Below are positions 1 through 8,710 of a stretch of DNA of 64,000 bases, one piece after another. Each line of letters opens with the position of its first letter. Positions within the stretch are counted from its first letter, which is position 1. The translations under genes were made by a program, and so were the position numbers. Origin of the DNA: an uncultured Sutterella sp. (GTDB taxonomy: Bacteria > Pseudomonadota > Gammaproteobacteria > Burkholderiales > Burkholderiaceae_F); NCBI GenBank assembly GCA_949287305.1, contig CASEFX010000026.1, positions 124,001-188,000 of the forward strand, read 5' to 3'. The notes beneath the pieces are model-generated. The model saw only the letters and a program-made list of their open reading frames with translations. It was not told where the DNA came from and made no database searches.

Positions 1-2
1 TT

Positions 3-341
3 CTCGCCTTCCTTTTGACGGTCGTTCGAACCGGCGGCACCGTCCTTGCGGACGATTTCGACCAGTCGCTTCATCCGGCGCTCCTTCACGAGATCGTGAA
101 GCTCTTTCAGGTGCGCGAGTACAACGACCGAAAGTCACAGTTCGTTTTCACGCTGCACAACACCGAGTTGCTCGCTTCCGACCGGCTTTCCGTTTCGGAG
201 GTCGCTTTCGTGTCGCAGAGCGGATTCCGCGGAACGCAGGTCCGAAGACTCTCGGACTTTGAAGACGTACGAAACGTCGACAACTTTCGGAAGCGTTATC
301 TGACGGGCTGCTACGGCGCGATTCCGTCGCCCTTCATTTGA
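3..341 (+). CDS. AAA-family ATPase, C-terminal fragment (5' end outside window)
   Basis: Only the last ~112 codons are in view; the frame is open to the window edge. The fragment has the Walker B-like signature VLADDFDQSLHP followed by FVFTLHNTELL, the D-loop and H-loop arrangement of the ABC-like AAA_15/AAA_21 ATPases found in OLD-type, RloC-like and other defence-associated proteins. The usual acidic pair after Walker B is D-D here (often D-E). No partner domain can be judged because the N-terminus is missing. Its 3' end overlaps the convergent small gene by 31 bases. Family assignment is fairly secure; a defence role is only a guess from the family. Confidence 0.75.
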   Translation, partial: LAFLLTVVRTGGTVLADDFDQSLHPALLHEIVKLFQVREYNDRKSQFVFTLHNTELLASDRLSVSEVAFVSQSGFRGTQVRRLSDFEDVRNVDNFRKRYLTGCYGAIPSPFI

Positions 342-604
342 ACGGCGCCCGACTCGACTTCGCATTCGTAGAAGTCGTCTTCGTCGTCCTCGTCCCGCCA
401 CTCTACAGGCATGATGAGTCGTCCGTCCTTGTAGGTCGGTCGAATGATCAACGGCCCATCCCGGTTGAAAACCCGCCGGGAAGACGCCTCCGCGGAGCCG
501 TCAAAAGAACTTTCATTCGGGCGTTCTGACTCGTTCGCAGAACGCTCCGCTTCCGGCGTTTCGGCTTCAAACCGCCTTTCCTTCGGACCGATGTTATCCG
601 TCAT
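311..604 (-). CDS. Small acidic hypothetical protein
   Basis: A 97-residue acidic protein I do not recognise. The start is supported by an AAGGAGA ribosome-binding site about 8 bases before the ATG. The C-terminal half (around PTYKDGRLIMPVEWRDEDDE) looks like a compact beta-rich stretch; the N-terminal half is low complexity, rich in E, S and R. There is no signal peptide or membrane segment. The gene is convergent with the upstream ATPase and overlaps its end by 31 bases, so the two are not co-transcribed. No function is assigned. Confidence 0.55.
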   Translation of the reverse strand: MTDNIGPKERRFEAETPEAERSANESERPNESSFDGSAEASSRRVFNRDGPLIIRPTYKDGRLIMPVEWRDEDDEDDFYECEVESGAVQMKGDGIAP

Positions 605-731
605 GCTGTCTCTCCTTGTTGGAGAAGGAAATCCTCTCCTTCCAAGGCAATGTAGCGCAGTCCGGCACCGTTTTCCGAAAATTCCCGTCAGACGACACGG
701 GATGTCGCAGGCCGAACCGTTCCCTTGCGAA

Positions 732-757
732 AAGGCCGCCCCGAAGGACGGCCCTTT
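732..757 (-). terminator. Terminator after dcuC
   Basis: Read on the minus strand, a GC-rich stem with a TTCG loop (GGCCGTCC / GGGCGGCC, one G-T pair and a bulge) is followed by TTTT. It lies about 20 bases beyond the dcuC stop codon, as expected for an intrinsic terminator of the lyase-dcuC operon. Confidence 0.7.
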
Positions 758-778
758 CCGCTCAGTCGGATCGACTCA

Positions 779-2149
779 TCAGCCGAAAAGGATCTGATTG
801 ACGACGATCGTCGTGATGAGACCGAGGATCATCGGGATCCAGGTGCGGCGAACGATGGCCATCGGGGAAACACCCGCGGCGCCCGCCACCGCGATGATGA
901 CGCCAGCGACCGGGCTCATGGCGCGAAGCATGCCCGAAGCGAACTGCATCGGCGTGACGAGGGCTTCGACCGAGCCGCCGAGACCCGAAGCGACGTCCGG
1001 CGCAAGGGCGGCGAAGGACGAGTAAGCGCCCACGCCCGAACCCGTAAGGAAGGTCACGATCGAGACGATCGCCGTGAGGATCACCGTCATGAAGCCCATG
1101 CCGGCGCCCACGCCCTGGGCGGAGTTGATGAGGGCGTCGATCAGGCCCGATTCGCGAAGACCCGTGGCGAAGAATTCGGCGCAGATGATGAGCGCGACGA
1201 TGCCCGTGAACATCTTGCCCATCGACTGGAAGAGCGCGAGGGCGTCCTTGAAGATCTTCTTGACGTTGCCGCGGTTGCGGATGATTTCGACGATCACGAC
1301 GAAGACCCACACCATGAAGAGCGCGGCGATCGTGTCGAGCTTCACCGACGCGACGACGAGCTTCGAGAAGATGATGAGAAGGAAGATCGGCAGGACCGGG
1401 AAGAGCGCATACCACTTCGGGACTTCGGGCGCGTCCGACTTCTTGACCTCAGAAGCTTCGGCGTAGACGTCGTCGGCCTTCTTGTCGTAGTAGCGCTGCA
1501 CGAAGTAGTGCGCGACGGCGCAGACGACGAGGGTCGGGATGGCGAGCGGGAGCTGGTATTCGACGAGGTAGATGATCGGATCGAGACCCGCCACCTTCGC
1601 GGCAAGAGAAGCCGTGCCGGCGGTCGGGGCAAAGGTCATGCCGGCCGACGTGCCGATCACGGCCGCGGCTGCGGCGGGCGACGTACCGACGGCGGTAAGG
1701 ATCGGGAAGAGCGCGACCAAAAGCAGCATTGCAAGACCCGCCGCCGACGGAATGACGGTGACGAGGAGCTGGCCCACGACGTAGCCGCCCGCGAGCACCA
1801 GATACGGCGCCTTGAGAAGCGAGAGGGGCTTCACGGCGACGTCAACCAGAGCCTTCGCGGCGCCGATGCGGTCCATGTAGGCCGCAAAGCCGCCCGCCGT
1901 CATGATGAGAAAGCCCGTGCCGGCGCTCTGCTTCGTGGCGATGCTCTTGAGCGTCGCGAAGATGTCGAAGAGCCAGAAGCCCGAGGGCTTCACGCCCTTC
2001 GGGAGGAAGTCGACGCCCGCGAGCGCGACACAGATGAGGATGACGAGGCCCGAAAAGAGAAGGACCATGTGGGTCGAGTAGCGCTTCAAAAGCGCCCAGC
2101 CCGCGACGATCGTCACGATTACGGCTATCCAGGGTAGGATCGCGGTCAT
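779..2149 (-). CDS. dcuC: DcuC-family C4-dicarboxylate carrier
   Basis: A 456-residue, strongly hydrophobic inner-membrane protein with about 12 predicted membrane segments and a charged cytoplasmic loop around residues 225-245. Length, the conserved glycine/alanine-rich helices (TSAGMTFAPTAGTASLAAKV, FLTGSGVGAYSSFAALAP) and overall pattern match DcuC anaerobic C4-dicarboxylate carriers, which exchange fumarate, malate, aspartate and succinate during fumarate respiration. The start has a GGAGAAACTT sequence just before the ATG. It is the second gene of an operon, 88 bases downstream of an argininosuccinate-lyase-like gene, and is followed by a terminator. The substrate is inferred from the family; DcuC relatives can also carry other dicarboxylates. 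Confidence 0.88.
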   Translation of the reverse strand: MTAILPWIAVIVTIVAGWALLKRYSTHMVLLFSGLVILICVALAGVDFLPKGVKPSGFWLFDIFATLKSIATKQSAGTGFLIMTAGGFAAYMDRIGAAKALVDVAVKPLSLLKAPYLVLAGGYVVGQLLVTVIPSAAGLAMLLLVALFPILTAVGTSPAAAAAVIGTSAGMTFAPTAGTASLAAKVAGLDPIIYLVEYQLPLAIPTLVVCAVAHYFVQRYYDKKADDVYAEASEVKKSDAPEVPKWYALFPVLPIFLLIIFSKLVVASVKLDTIAALFMVWVFVVIVEIIRNRGNVKKIFKDALALFQSMGKMFTGIVALIICAEFFATGLRESGLIDALINSAQGVGAGMGFMTVILTAIVSIVTFLTGSGVGAYSSFAALAPDVASGLGGSVEALVTPMQFASGMLRAMSPVAGVIIAVAGAAGVSPMAIVRRTWIPMILGLITTIVVNQILFG

Positions 2150-2237
2150 AAGTTTCTCCGCTGTGTTGGTAGTGATTGAGAGGGTTCAGGCGGTCGGGAA
2201 GCGGTTGGAAGTCCCCTCCCCGGCCGCGGTCATTCGT

Positions 2238-3662
2238 TTAGAGGTACTGCGAGAAGTCCGCTTCGAGCTTTTCGAGCGCGGCCTTCACGCGGGCTTCCAT
2301 GGCGTCGCGCTTTTCGACCGAGCGCGCGAGCGCTTCGCGGGCCCCGACGATCATGGCGTCCACTTCCGCGGGCGCGCAGCTTCCCGCCGTGCGGCGGGCG
2401 GCGACGATCTTGCGGGGATCCAAGGCATCGCGGAATTCGGCTTCCGACATGGGGAGTTCGCGCGGGGCCTGCGGATACTCTTCCTCGACTTCTTCTCGGT
2501 AGAGCTTTTGCATCACGTCGTAGGGGAAGTCGAGCGGAAGAATGTTTTCCTTGCGGGCGTAGGACACCATGCGGCTTGCCATGTGGTGGCCGATGCGGAA
2601 GGGAAGACCGTAGTCCTTCATGAGGCGGTCGGCGATTTCCTGCGAGGCCGTCCAGTCGGAATTGAGTTCTTCGAGGGCCCGGTCGGGATTGATGCGAAGA
2701 CCGTTCAGAACCTTGAGGAAGCGCTCCATCATGCCCGTCGCGGCCGAGAGCATGCGGGTGTTCATGACGACGCTCTTGGCGTCGACCATGCCCGGGACGA
2801 GGTTGTGGGCGCGAAGCATCACGCACGAGAGTTCGCCCACGACGTTCGACGCGTCGGCGCGGCAGTTGTTGAGAAGGCCCGGGTTGCGCTTTTGCGGCAT
2901 GGCGGAAGACACGTAGGTGTTCTCGCCCCCTTCCGCCAGCAGAATCCAGGGACGCGGCTGCGCGTACTGCACCATGACGTCGGAAACGAAAGAGCCCACA
3001 TGAAGGGCCGACGACGCGACGATCTGGGCGAGTTCGACCGGGAAGTCGACGGGGGATTCGCAGGTCGCGTCGAAGGCGTTCGTGACGGGGGCGGCAAAGC
3101 CCAGGACTTCGGCCATCTTCGCGCGGTTCAGGGGCCAGCCCGTGCCGTTCAGGACCGTGGCGCCCATCGAGGAGCTGTCGTAGCGGGCGAGGCACTGATC
3201 CAAACGTTCGCGGTCGCGAAGGAAAGCGTGGATGAAGCCCAAGAGATAGTGACCGTAGCTGTTGGGCTGCGCGGCCACGCCGTTCGTGTAGTTCGGGACG
3301 ATCGTGTCGCGGTGGGCTTCGGCGAGAGCGATCAGCTTCTCGAGCACGGCGTCGAAGGCGTGCGCAAAGCAAAGCGCTTCGTCGCGGTCGATCGCCATGC
3401 GCACGGTCGAGAGCATGTCCTGGCTCGAGCGCCCCGCGTGAATGAGCGTCACCTCGGGGCTCGTCGCCGCGATGAGGAGGGGCTCATACTTGATGTAGGT
3501 CTTGACGCGCTTTTCGGAGTCGGTCGCGGCCGCTTCCTCGACGGCGCGGATGCCGCGGGCGGCGAGCTTCGCCGTGTCGTCCCCGATCAGTCCTTCGGCG
3601 CGGTTCACGACGACCGTCGCCTTGTTGATGGTGGAAAGCCAAAAGAATTCATCGCGCTGCAC
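2238..3662 (-). CDS. Argininosuccinate-lyase-like enzyme of the fumarase/aspartase superfamily
   Basis: A 474-residue protein. I chose the GTG at 3662 because AAAGGAG sits 7 bases upstream and the superfamily N-terminus begins right after it. Superfamily blocks in order: GRSSQDM at about 77-83 (ArgH-type GRSRNDQ), PNYTNGVAAQP at 123-133, GATVLNGTGWPLNR at 167-180, and the mobile signature loop VSSAMPQKRNPG at 251-262 with the catalytic serine. The second block normally reads T-H; here the His is replaced (T126-N127). Enzymes of this family split a C-N bond to release fumarate. With dcuC directly downstream and a divergent LysR gene, it may degrade a succinyl-type substrate and feed fumarate to respiration or exchange. 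It is unlikely to be the biosynthetic ArgH. The substrate is unknown. Confidence 0.8.
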   Translation of the reverse strand: MQRDEFFWLSTINKATVVVNRAEGLIGDDTAKLAARGIRAVEEAAATDSEKRVKTYIKYEPLLIAATSPEVTLIHAGRSSQDMLSTVRMAIDRDEALCFAHAFDAVLEKLIALAEAHRDTIVPNYTNGVAAQPNSYGHYLLGFIHAFLRDRERLDQCLARYDSSSMGATVLNGTGWPLNRAKMAEVLGFAAPVTNAFDATCESPVDFPVELAQIVASSALHVGSFVSDVMVQYAQPRPWILLAEGGENTYVSSAMPQKRNPGLLNNCRADASNVVGELSCVMLRAHNLVPGMVDAKSVVMNTRMLSAATGMMERFLKVLNGLRINPDRALEELNSDWTASQEIADRLMKDYGLPFRIGHHMASRMVSYARKENILPLDFPYDVMQKLYREEVEEEYPQAPRELPMSEAEFRDALDPRKIVAARRTAGSCAPAEVDAMIVGAREALARSVEKRDAMEARVKAALEKLEADFSQYL

Positions 3663-3747
3663 GGCGCTTCTCCTTTGCTGTGGGTGGTGTGTGGTGTCCG
3701 AACCGAACGGTCCGGAATCGGCATGGGGAGAGTTTCGATCGGAGGGG

Positions 3748-3798
3748 ACTTGCGCCGCAAGTGCGTATGACGCAAACTTTCTTTGCGTGTCGCGCAAA
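3748..3798. promoter_or_regulatory. Cluster of three palindromic operators between lyase and LysR genes
   Basis: Three inverted repeats with a shared TGCG...CGCA core lie in the divergent promoter region: ACTTGCGCCGCAAGT at 3748-3762, TGCGTATGACGCA at 3762-3774, and TTTGCGTGTCGCGCAAA at 3782-3798. The third contains a T-N11-A spacing, the usual LysR box. The position suggests that the adjacent LysR protein controls both directions. The repeats are seen directly; binding is inferred. Confidence 0.65.
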
Positions 3799-3923
3799 AT
3801 AAAATCTTCCCTTTTCCGCTGTTTTTCGATACCGTAGCCTCTGTGAAAGCCTTCAGCGAAGGCGCACGCAGGGCCCGAGGGCGCGGCAAAGCGCTCCATT
3901 ACTTCTCCCGCAGAGGAACTTTC

Positions 3924-4940
3924 ATGTCCAAACTCGACGACCTCTCCGCCTGGCGCTACTTCGTCGCCTTTGCGCGCTCGGGCACGCTCACGGCGGCCGC
4001 GACCGCAATGGACGTGAACACGGCGAACATTTCGCGCGCGATCACGGGACTTGAGAAGGCCCTCGGCGTCTCGCTCGTGCGGCACAACTCGAGGCCGCTC
4101 GAACTCACGAAGGAAGGGGCGCACGCCTTGAAGCGGATGGAAACGATCCTTCGCGCCCACGACGCGCTCATCACGCAGATTTCGGACGACCGCAAGTCCT
4201 TGGAGGGGAAGATCCGTCTTTCTTCGGCCCCGGGCTTCGCCTCCCGGCGTCTGACGGGGCTTCTCCACCGCTTCAAGGAACTCCACCCCGAGATGACGAT
4301 CGAAATTCTCGGGGGCTTGAAGGAAGCGGACGTGCAAAAGGGGTTCTGCGAAGTCGCGACGCTCACGGGCGAGCCCACGCTCTCGGGGCTCGTCTACATG
4401 AGCCGCGGGCGAAACGTCTATCTTCCCGTCGCGAGTCCCGAGTACGTGAAGCGCTTCGGGATGCCCTTTTCGCCCGAAAACCTGCGCTCCCACACGGGCT
4501 ACGTCTACAACGGGCCGGTACGCGAAGAAACGAAGGTTCTCTTCCGCGGAGACGACGCGGAACCCGTCGTCTTCGGGCGAAGCGTGCGCTCGACCGACAT
4601 TCTCGCCATTCGTCAGGCGCTCCTCGACGGCATGGGCGTGGCGGTCGACATGCCGCTCGTGCAGATCGTGGAGGATTTGAAAAGGGGCGCCCTTGTTCCC
4701 ATTCTCCCGGGCTGGTTCCGCCCGCCCGTCGAGTGCTTCAACGTGACGAACCGCGCGGGGTGGCGAAGCCGGCGCGTGCGGATTTTCTTCGAGTGGTATT
4801 CGAAGGCCATGCAGGAACTCTTTTCCTCTTACGAAGCGCAGGTGTCGGCCTTCGTGGGCTTGCCCGCGGAGAAGCTTCTCTACGACCGGGACCGGATCTA
4901 CTTCACAGACGTGTCGACGGACAAAGGCGCCCCGTCGTGA
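3924..4940 (+). CDS. LysR-family transcriptional regulator
   Basis: A 338-residue regulator. The chosen ATG is preceded by GAGGAAC at a good distance; the longer open frame upstream has no recognisable domain. The N-terminal winged helix-turn-helix covers about residues 5-65 (SGTLTAAATAMDVNTANISR, then LEKALGVSLVRHNSRPLELT), followed by a linker helix and a periplasmic-binding-like effector domain from about 90 to 300. The C-terminus is a little longer than usual. It is divergent from the lyase-dcuC operon with palindromic sites in the 261-base gap, so it is probably its activator and its own repressor. The inducer is probably a dicarboxylate or the lyase substrate (inference). Confidence 0.9.
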   Translation: MSKLDDLSAWRYFVAFARSGTLTAAATAMDVNTANISRAITGLEKALGVSLVRHNSRPLELTKEGAHALKRMETILRAHDALITQISDDRKSLEGKIRLSSAPGFASRRLTGLLHRFKELHPEMTIEILGGLKEADVQKGFCEVATLTGEPTLSGLVYMSRGRNVYLPVASPEYVKRFGMPFSPENLRSHTGYVYNGPVREETKVLFRGDDAEPVVFGRSVRSTDILAIRQALLDGMGVAVDMPLVQIVEDLKRGALVPILPGWFRPPVECFNVTNRAGWRSRRVRIFFEWYSKAMQELFSSYEAQVSAFVGLPAEKLLYDRDRIYFTDVSTDKGAPS

Positions 4941-5530
4941 CGGAGAGCGTGCGGGAGTTCGAGCGCATGGACGCTTATCGGCGCAAATTGCACGACGTTT
5001 TCCTTGGCAAAAGAACCTCCGTTTTCTGCTTTACGCCCATGATCGAGCCAGATACCGGGATCATATTCACAAAATTGCAACAAAAAAATGGGGCGGCGAC
5101 GGATTGGCTTCATGCACGATGAAGTTCGCTCACTACCTCTCGGAATTCAACGTCTCTACCCATTTTGAGAAGGGACGGTCAAACTGCGCCTCTCTTTTCT
5201 TCACGGCAATCCTTTAATGCCGCAGGACAACTCGATCGCAACGACCGTGGAGAACATGAACAGTTCGCGCTTTCCCTTGAAGCGATTGAGCTCAACCGAA
5301 AGAGCGACAAGGGACAGAGAGAGATCTTCGCCTCGCAGTTTCAGCGCGCACGACCTGATGCGTACAGCAGATCAAGTGCTCTTCCGAGAGCAAACGGCGG
5401 CCGGTTCACCTCTCTAACGACGATTCCTCAAGACACACATATTTTTCACAACGTACTGTTAGAGAATCCAAATTCGCCTTTCATTCTGTAGACTTTCGAG
5501 GCTTTTCCCAACCTCTCAGAGAGACTCATC
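4941..5530. other. Intergenic stretch without a recognisable gene
   Basis: About 590 bases, lower in GC than its neighbours. Short open frames are present, but none has a ribosome-binding site, family resemblance or typical codon use. The last ~60 bases should hold the promoter of the lipoprotein gene that starts at 5531. Confidence 0.6.
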
Positions 5531-6216
5531 ATGGCAAAACAACTGAAAACGCCTCTTTTACTCGCCCTCGCTTCCGTCCTTCTCACGGGCTGCGCCTCGG
5601 TCCAGAACTCCTACGACGGACACGACCTCTCCCGCATCGATCCGTACGTTGAAAAGAACAAGACGACCTACCGCGAAATGCGCGGCCTCCTCGGCACCCC
5701 GACGATCACGGGCAAGACCAAGGACGCGACTTCGTGGCTGGCTGGGCGCTCGTCGGCAACCGCCCGGGCGGTGCGTACGGCCGCAACGTCGGCAAACACA
5801 TGATGACTTTGGGGTTCGGATCCAAAACCGATGAGGCGACGGCCAAGAACGTGGTGGTTCGCTTTGCCGACGACGGCACGGTGGCGGACCTTCGCAAAAG
5901 CGGTTGGTCTTATCTGCATAAGTGGCGCGTAACGCATTGGCTTGAATGCGAACGTCCTCTCACCGAAGCGGAACTTAATCAGCCGCTCAACTACACGGTC
6001 GACGAAATCTGCGAAATTTACGCTGCGGAAATTGTCGCCAAAGAAAACATTCCCGTCGACGAAGTCGACATCGGCAAGGAAACGGAATGGTGCAATCTCC
6101 CCTGCCACACGCGTCGCGATGCGGAGGCTGTCTTCGGACCGCTTGAGAATTTCGACGACCTCGTGGATGAGGAAGAAGGCGACGGCGCGCGCTTCGCGGA
6201 AATCTTCCCGCGATAA
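5531..6216 (+). pseudogene. Outer-membrane lipoprotein, frameshifted
   Basis: The first frame starts with a lipoprotein signal (KTPLLLALASVLLTGCASV; lipobox LLTGC, Cys about residue 22) and then a BamE/SmpA-like opening, RGLLGTPTITGKTKDA. The sequence then leaves frame: from about 5734 the -1 frame continues with AGWALVGNRPGGAYGRNVG and runs to 6216. Adding one base between about 5720 and 5733 would give a single protein of about 228 residues (...KDA-x-DFVAGWALVGN...). The C-terminal part is acidic and unrecognised. It is either a recent one-base deletion or a sequencing error; both halves look otherwise intact and keep normal codon use. The gene stands alone. Confidence 0.65.
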
Positions 6217-6260
6217 CGGCTCCTGATACTTCCTCAACCTCCGGGAGGTGTTGCCGCGGA

Positions 6261-6285
6261 CGTAGCCTCCTCTCGGAGGGCTACG
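6261..6285 (+). terminator. Hairpin after the lipoprotein gene
   Basis: CGTAGCCTCC and GGAGGGCTACG pair around a TCTC loop, with one bulged G. A run of T follows only after a 10-base gap (6296-6300), so terminator strength is uncertain. Confidence 0.4.
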
Positions 6286-6410
6286 GGCGAGATCGTTTTT
6301 GTCCACAAAGGATTCTTCGAAGGATCTTATGACGATCCTTGACAAAATGATCGTTCATACTGAAGAAACAATCTCGCCTTTTCGACGATAATGGATTTGG
6401 GGATTTTTCA

Positions 6411-6593
6411 ATGATCTTCCTGGAAACTCAGAAACTGGCGATCACAAGACTCCTTGCGGGCGTCCTTGAGAAGCTGAGTGTAGCCAGCTTTGTCGTGGGA
6501 ATGTTCCAAGGGAACATGTCAGGTTATACGGCGGGATTTATCTGCCTACTAGGTTCTGGTTTTTTAATCTGTTTGTTGGAGTTAAAAGCATGA
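6411..6593 (+). CDS. Small two-helix membrane protein
   Basis: A 60-residue protein with two hydrophobic segments (about 20-35 and 40-57) around a short turn, and a short charged N-terminus. It resembles in size and layout the small DUF6722-type membrane proteins, but the match is by general pattern only. The ATG lies 11 bases after a weak GGGGAT sequence. Its stop codon overlaps the ATG of the next tiny gene (ATGA), which supports real translation of both. Function unknown. Confidence 0.5.
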   Translation: MIFLETQKLAITRLLAGVLEKLSVASFVVGMFQGNMSGYTAGFICLLGSGFLICLLELKA

Positions 6594-6688
6594 GCGTTTG
6601 GACAGCAACCATCATCTTGGCGTTGGTCCTATGTGCCGTTGGCGCTTATTGCGCTCTCACGGTCAAAGAACCTAAAAACCGCCACTAA
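6590..6688 (+). CDS. Very small single-helix membrane protein
   Basis: A 32-residue peptide starting at an ATG that overlaps the stop codon of the upstream 60-residue gene. One membrane helix (residues about 5-25, rich in I, L, A, V) is followed by a basic tail, KEPKNRH. The ATGA overlap, the hydrophobic helix with a positive cytoplasmic end, and the lack of any competing reading frame are the evidence. The pair could be a two-component membrane peptide unit; function unknown. Confidence 0.45.
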   Translation: MSVWTATIILALVLCAVGAYCALTVKEPKNRH

Positions 6689-6822
6689 CCCGCTCCCTCA
6701 AACATCGGTTTGATGCTCGGATTCAAAGGGATGTCTTAGTCGATCTTGACATCGTCTATCGAGCAACACCGACGTTTTGCGAAGAAAGCGGTTGAGCGCG
6801 TTACCGCGTCTTCACCGGCACG

Positions 6823-6889
6823 AACGCCCGACGTAGCTTGATGCGCCGGGCGTTTCTCTTTTGGACTCGGGCGGGCAGCGCACCCGCCC
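6823..6889. terminator. Two hairpins between convergent genes
   Basis: First hairpin: AACGCCCG (6823-6830) pairs with CGGGCGTT (6847-6854) and is followed by TTCTCTTTT on the + strand. Second: GGGCGGG (6869-6875) pairs with CCCGCCC (6883-6889) over a 7-base loop, 18 bases beyond the stop of the minus-strand flavoprotein gene. Together they probably separate the two convergent transcription units. Confidence 0.5.
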
Positions 6890-6907
6890 TTCATTCCTTC
6901 TCAGGGA

Positions 6908-8446
6908 TCAGCACCAGTGCTTTTCCTTCGCGACCTCGCGCCCCGCAATGCGTCCGTAGACGATGCAGTCCGTCACCGCGCAGGAACCCAGACGCACGGC
7001 GCCGTGCACGCCGCCCGTCGCTTCGCCCGCGGCATAGAGCCCCGGAATCGGGCGGTCGCCCTCGATGTCCATCGCCTGCGCCTGCATGTTCGTATAGATC
7101 CCGCCCATGCAGTGGTGCACCTTCGGCACCATTTCGGAAACGTACCAGGGACCCTGTCCCATGGGCTTGGCGTGCTTGTTGACGTAGCGCCCGAAGTGCG
7201 AGTCCTTGCCGGTCTTCACGGCTTCGTTCCATTCCGCAATGCTCGCCTTGAGACCTTCAAGGTTGATCTTTTCGCCCGCCGACAGAGCTTCGAGCGTTTC
7301 GTACTTGCGAACGCACTTGCGCTCAAGCATCTTCTCGAGCATGCCCGGACGCGAGACCGTCATCGGCTGCGTCCCGACCGAATCGGCCACGGCGTAGCAG
7401 TGACCGCCCTTGTTCAAGTACACCATGATGGCGTCGGAGCGGACCTTGCGGTTGGCGAGTTCGTTCACGAAACGCTTGCCGCCCTTGTCCTCGACCCAGA
7501 CGCCGTACATGGCGGCCGCACCCTGCGCAAAGAAGAGCGCGATCCCCATGCCTTTTTCCTGCGGAGCCGACCAGGGCGCGCATTGAATCCAGTCGGTCTG
7601 GATCATGTGGCAGCCGATGCGGGCGGCTTCGCGCCAGCATTCCGACGTGGCGCCAGGCTGACAGGTCGTGCCGATTTTCTCCGTGAGCTTCGGGTCCTGG
7701 ATCTTCCGGAAGGCGACGTCCGCGCCGAACCCGCCGTGGGCGAGCACCACGCCCTTTCGCGCGGCGATGTACTTCACTTTGCCCGACGTTGCGTCGGGGA
7801 AGCGGTAGCCTTCGCGGACCATCACGCCCTTCACGCGCCCGTCACCGTCGCGAATGATGCGCTCGAGATAGGTGCGAAGACGGGGCTTCACGCCGAGGCT
7901 CTCCAACTTTTTGAGTTCCTTGTTGACAATTTCGGAGCCCGAACCCGTCTTGAGAATCGCGCAGCGCGGCACCGAATGGCCGCCTTCCTGCGAGACGCGC
8001 TCCTGCACCCACTCGACGCCGAGTTCCTTGACGGTCCACTCCCAGGTGGGCAAAGCTTCGCGGCACATGTGGAGGACCTTGTCGGGGTGATTCATGCCGG
8101 CCCCTTCGCGGATCATGTCTTCGGCCATGAGTTCGGGAGAGTCCTCGTAACCCTGCTTTTTCTGCATCGGCGTTCCGGGAACGCCCATGATGCCGCCGTT
8201 GATGGAGCTGTTGCCGCCGTGCACGCGCATCTTTTCAAGGACGCACACGCTTGCACCCGCCAGGCGCGCCTCGATCGCTGCGGCAAGTCCGGCGAAGCCC
8301 GAACCGATCACGACGACGTCGAAGGTTTCGTCCCATTTGGCGGGCATGGGATCCGTGCACTGCGCGCGGGCGGCGGAGGCTCCGGCGAGAAGCGCGGAGC
8401 CCGCGGCTGCGGTCTTGAGCCAATCGCGGCGGGAAAGAGCGGTCAT
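6908..8446 (-). CDS. Tat-exported FAD-binding flavoprotein (fumarate reductase-like)
   Basis: A 512-residue periplasmic flavoprotein. The ATG at 8446 has AAGGAGAAACTT directly upstream. The N-terminus is a Tat signal (SRRDWLK at 5-11, then a hydrophobic stretch, cleavage near ARAQ). The FAD dinucleotide fold follows: DVVVIGSGFAGLAAAIEA at about 44-61. The C-terminal FAD/substrate region reads GGVHGAVRLGSCAVTD, where respiratory fumarate reductases have HGxNRLGGN, so the substrate is probably not fumarate. No haem motif (CxxCH) is present, so electrons must come from a separate donor. It belongs to the FAD_binding_2 family. No neighbour is co-transcribed. Confidence 0.85.
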   Translation of the reverse strand: MTALSRRDWLKTAAAGSALLAGASAARAQCTDPMPAKWDETFDVVVIGSGFAGLAAAIEARLAGASVCVLEKMRVHGGNSSINGGIMGVPGTPMQKKQGYEDSPELMAEDMIREGAGMNHPDKVLHMCREALPTWEWTVKELGVEWVQERVSQEGGHSVPRCAILKTGSGSEIVNKELKKLESLGVKPRLRTYLERIIRDGDGRVKGVMVREGYRFPDATSGKVKYIAARKGVVLAHGGFGADVAFRKIQDPKLTEKIGTTCQPGATSECWREAARIGCHMIQTDWIQCAPWSAPQEKGMGIALFFAQGAAAMYGVWVEDKGGKRFVNELANRKVRSDAIMVYLNKGGHCYAVADSVGTQPMTVSRPGMLEKMLERKCVRKYETLEALSAGEKINLEGLKASIAEWNEAVKTGKDSHFGRYVNKHAKPMGQGPWYVSEMVPKVHHCMGGIYTNMQAQAMDIEGDRPIPGLYAAGEATGGVHGAVRLGSCAVTDCIVYGRIAGREVAKEKHWC

Positions 8447-8710
8447 AAGTTTCTCCTTGGGGTGTGTTTTCCGATTAGCGCTGCGGGGCGGGTTCTCCGT
8501 CCCGGCGCGGTCGAAGCCATTTTCCGCCAACGCCCTCGGGCGGTACATCGGGAAGAATCCGAGCATCCGGTTGCAAACCCGATCGGAAAGGCTGCAGGAA
8601 GCCGCTGCGCGTTCGGGCGACCAACCGAAAACCCGCGGGCGTTTTCCCCTCCGAACGGGGCGCCTTCGTTACAATCCCGTCTTCTCTCAATCAAACAAAT
8701 AGAACGAAGG

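Noticed and set aside
725..2137. 470-codon frame antisense to dcuC
   Set aside because: Charged low-complexity translation (D, R, E, H) typical of antisense to a membrane protein; the minus strand encodes an evident DcuC.
5165..5491. Possible gene of 108 codons
   Set aside because: TTG start without ribosome-binding site, no family resemblance, a second overlapping frame of equal quality.
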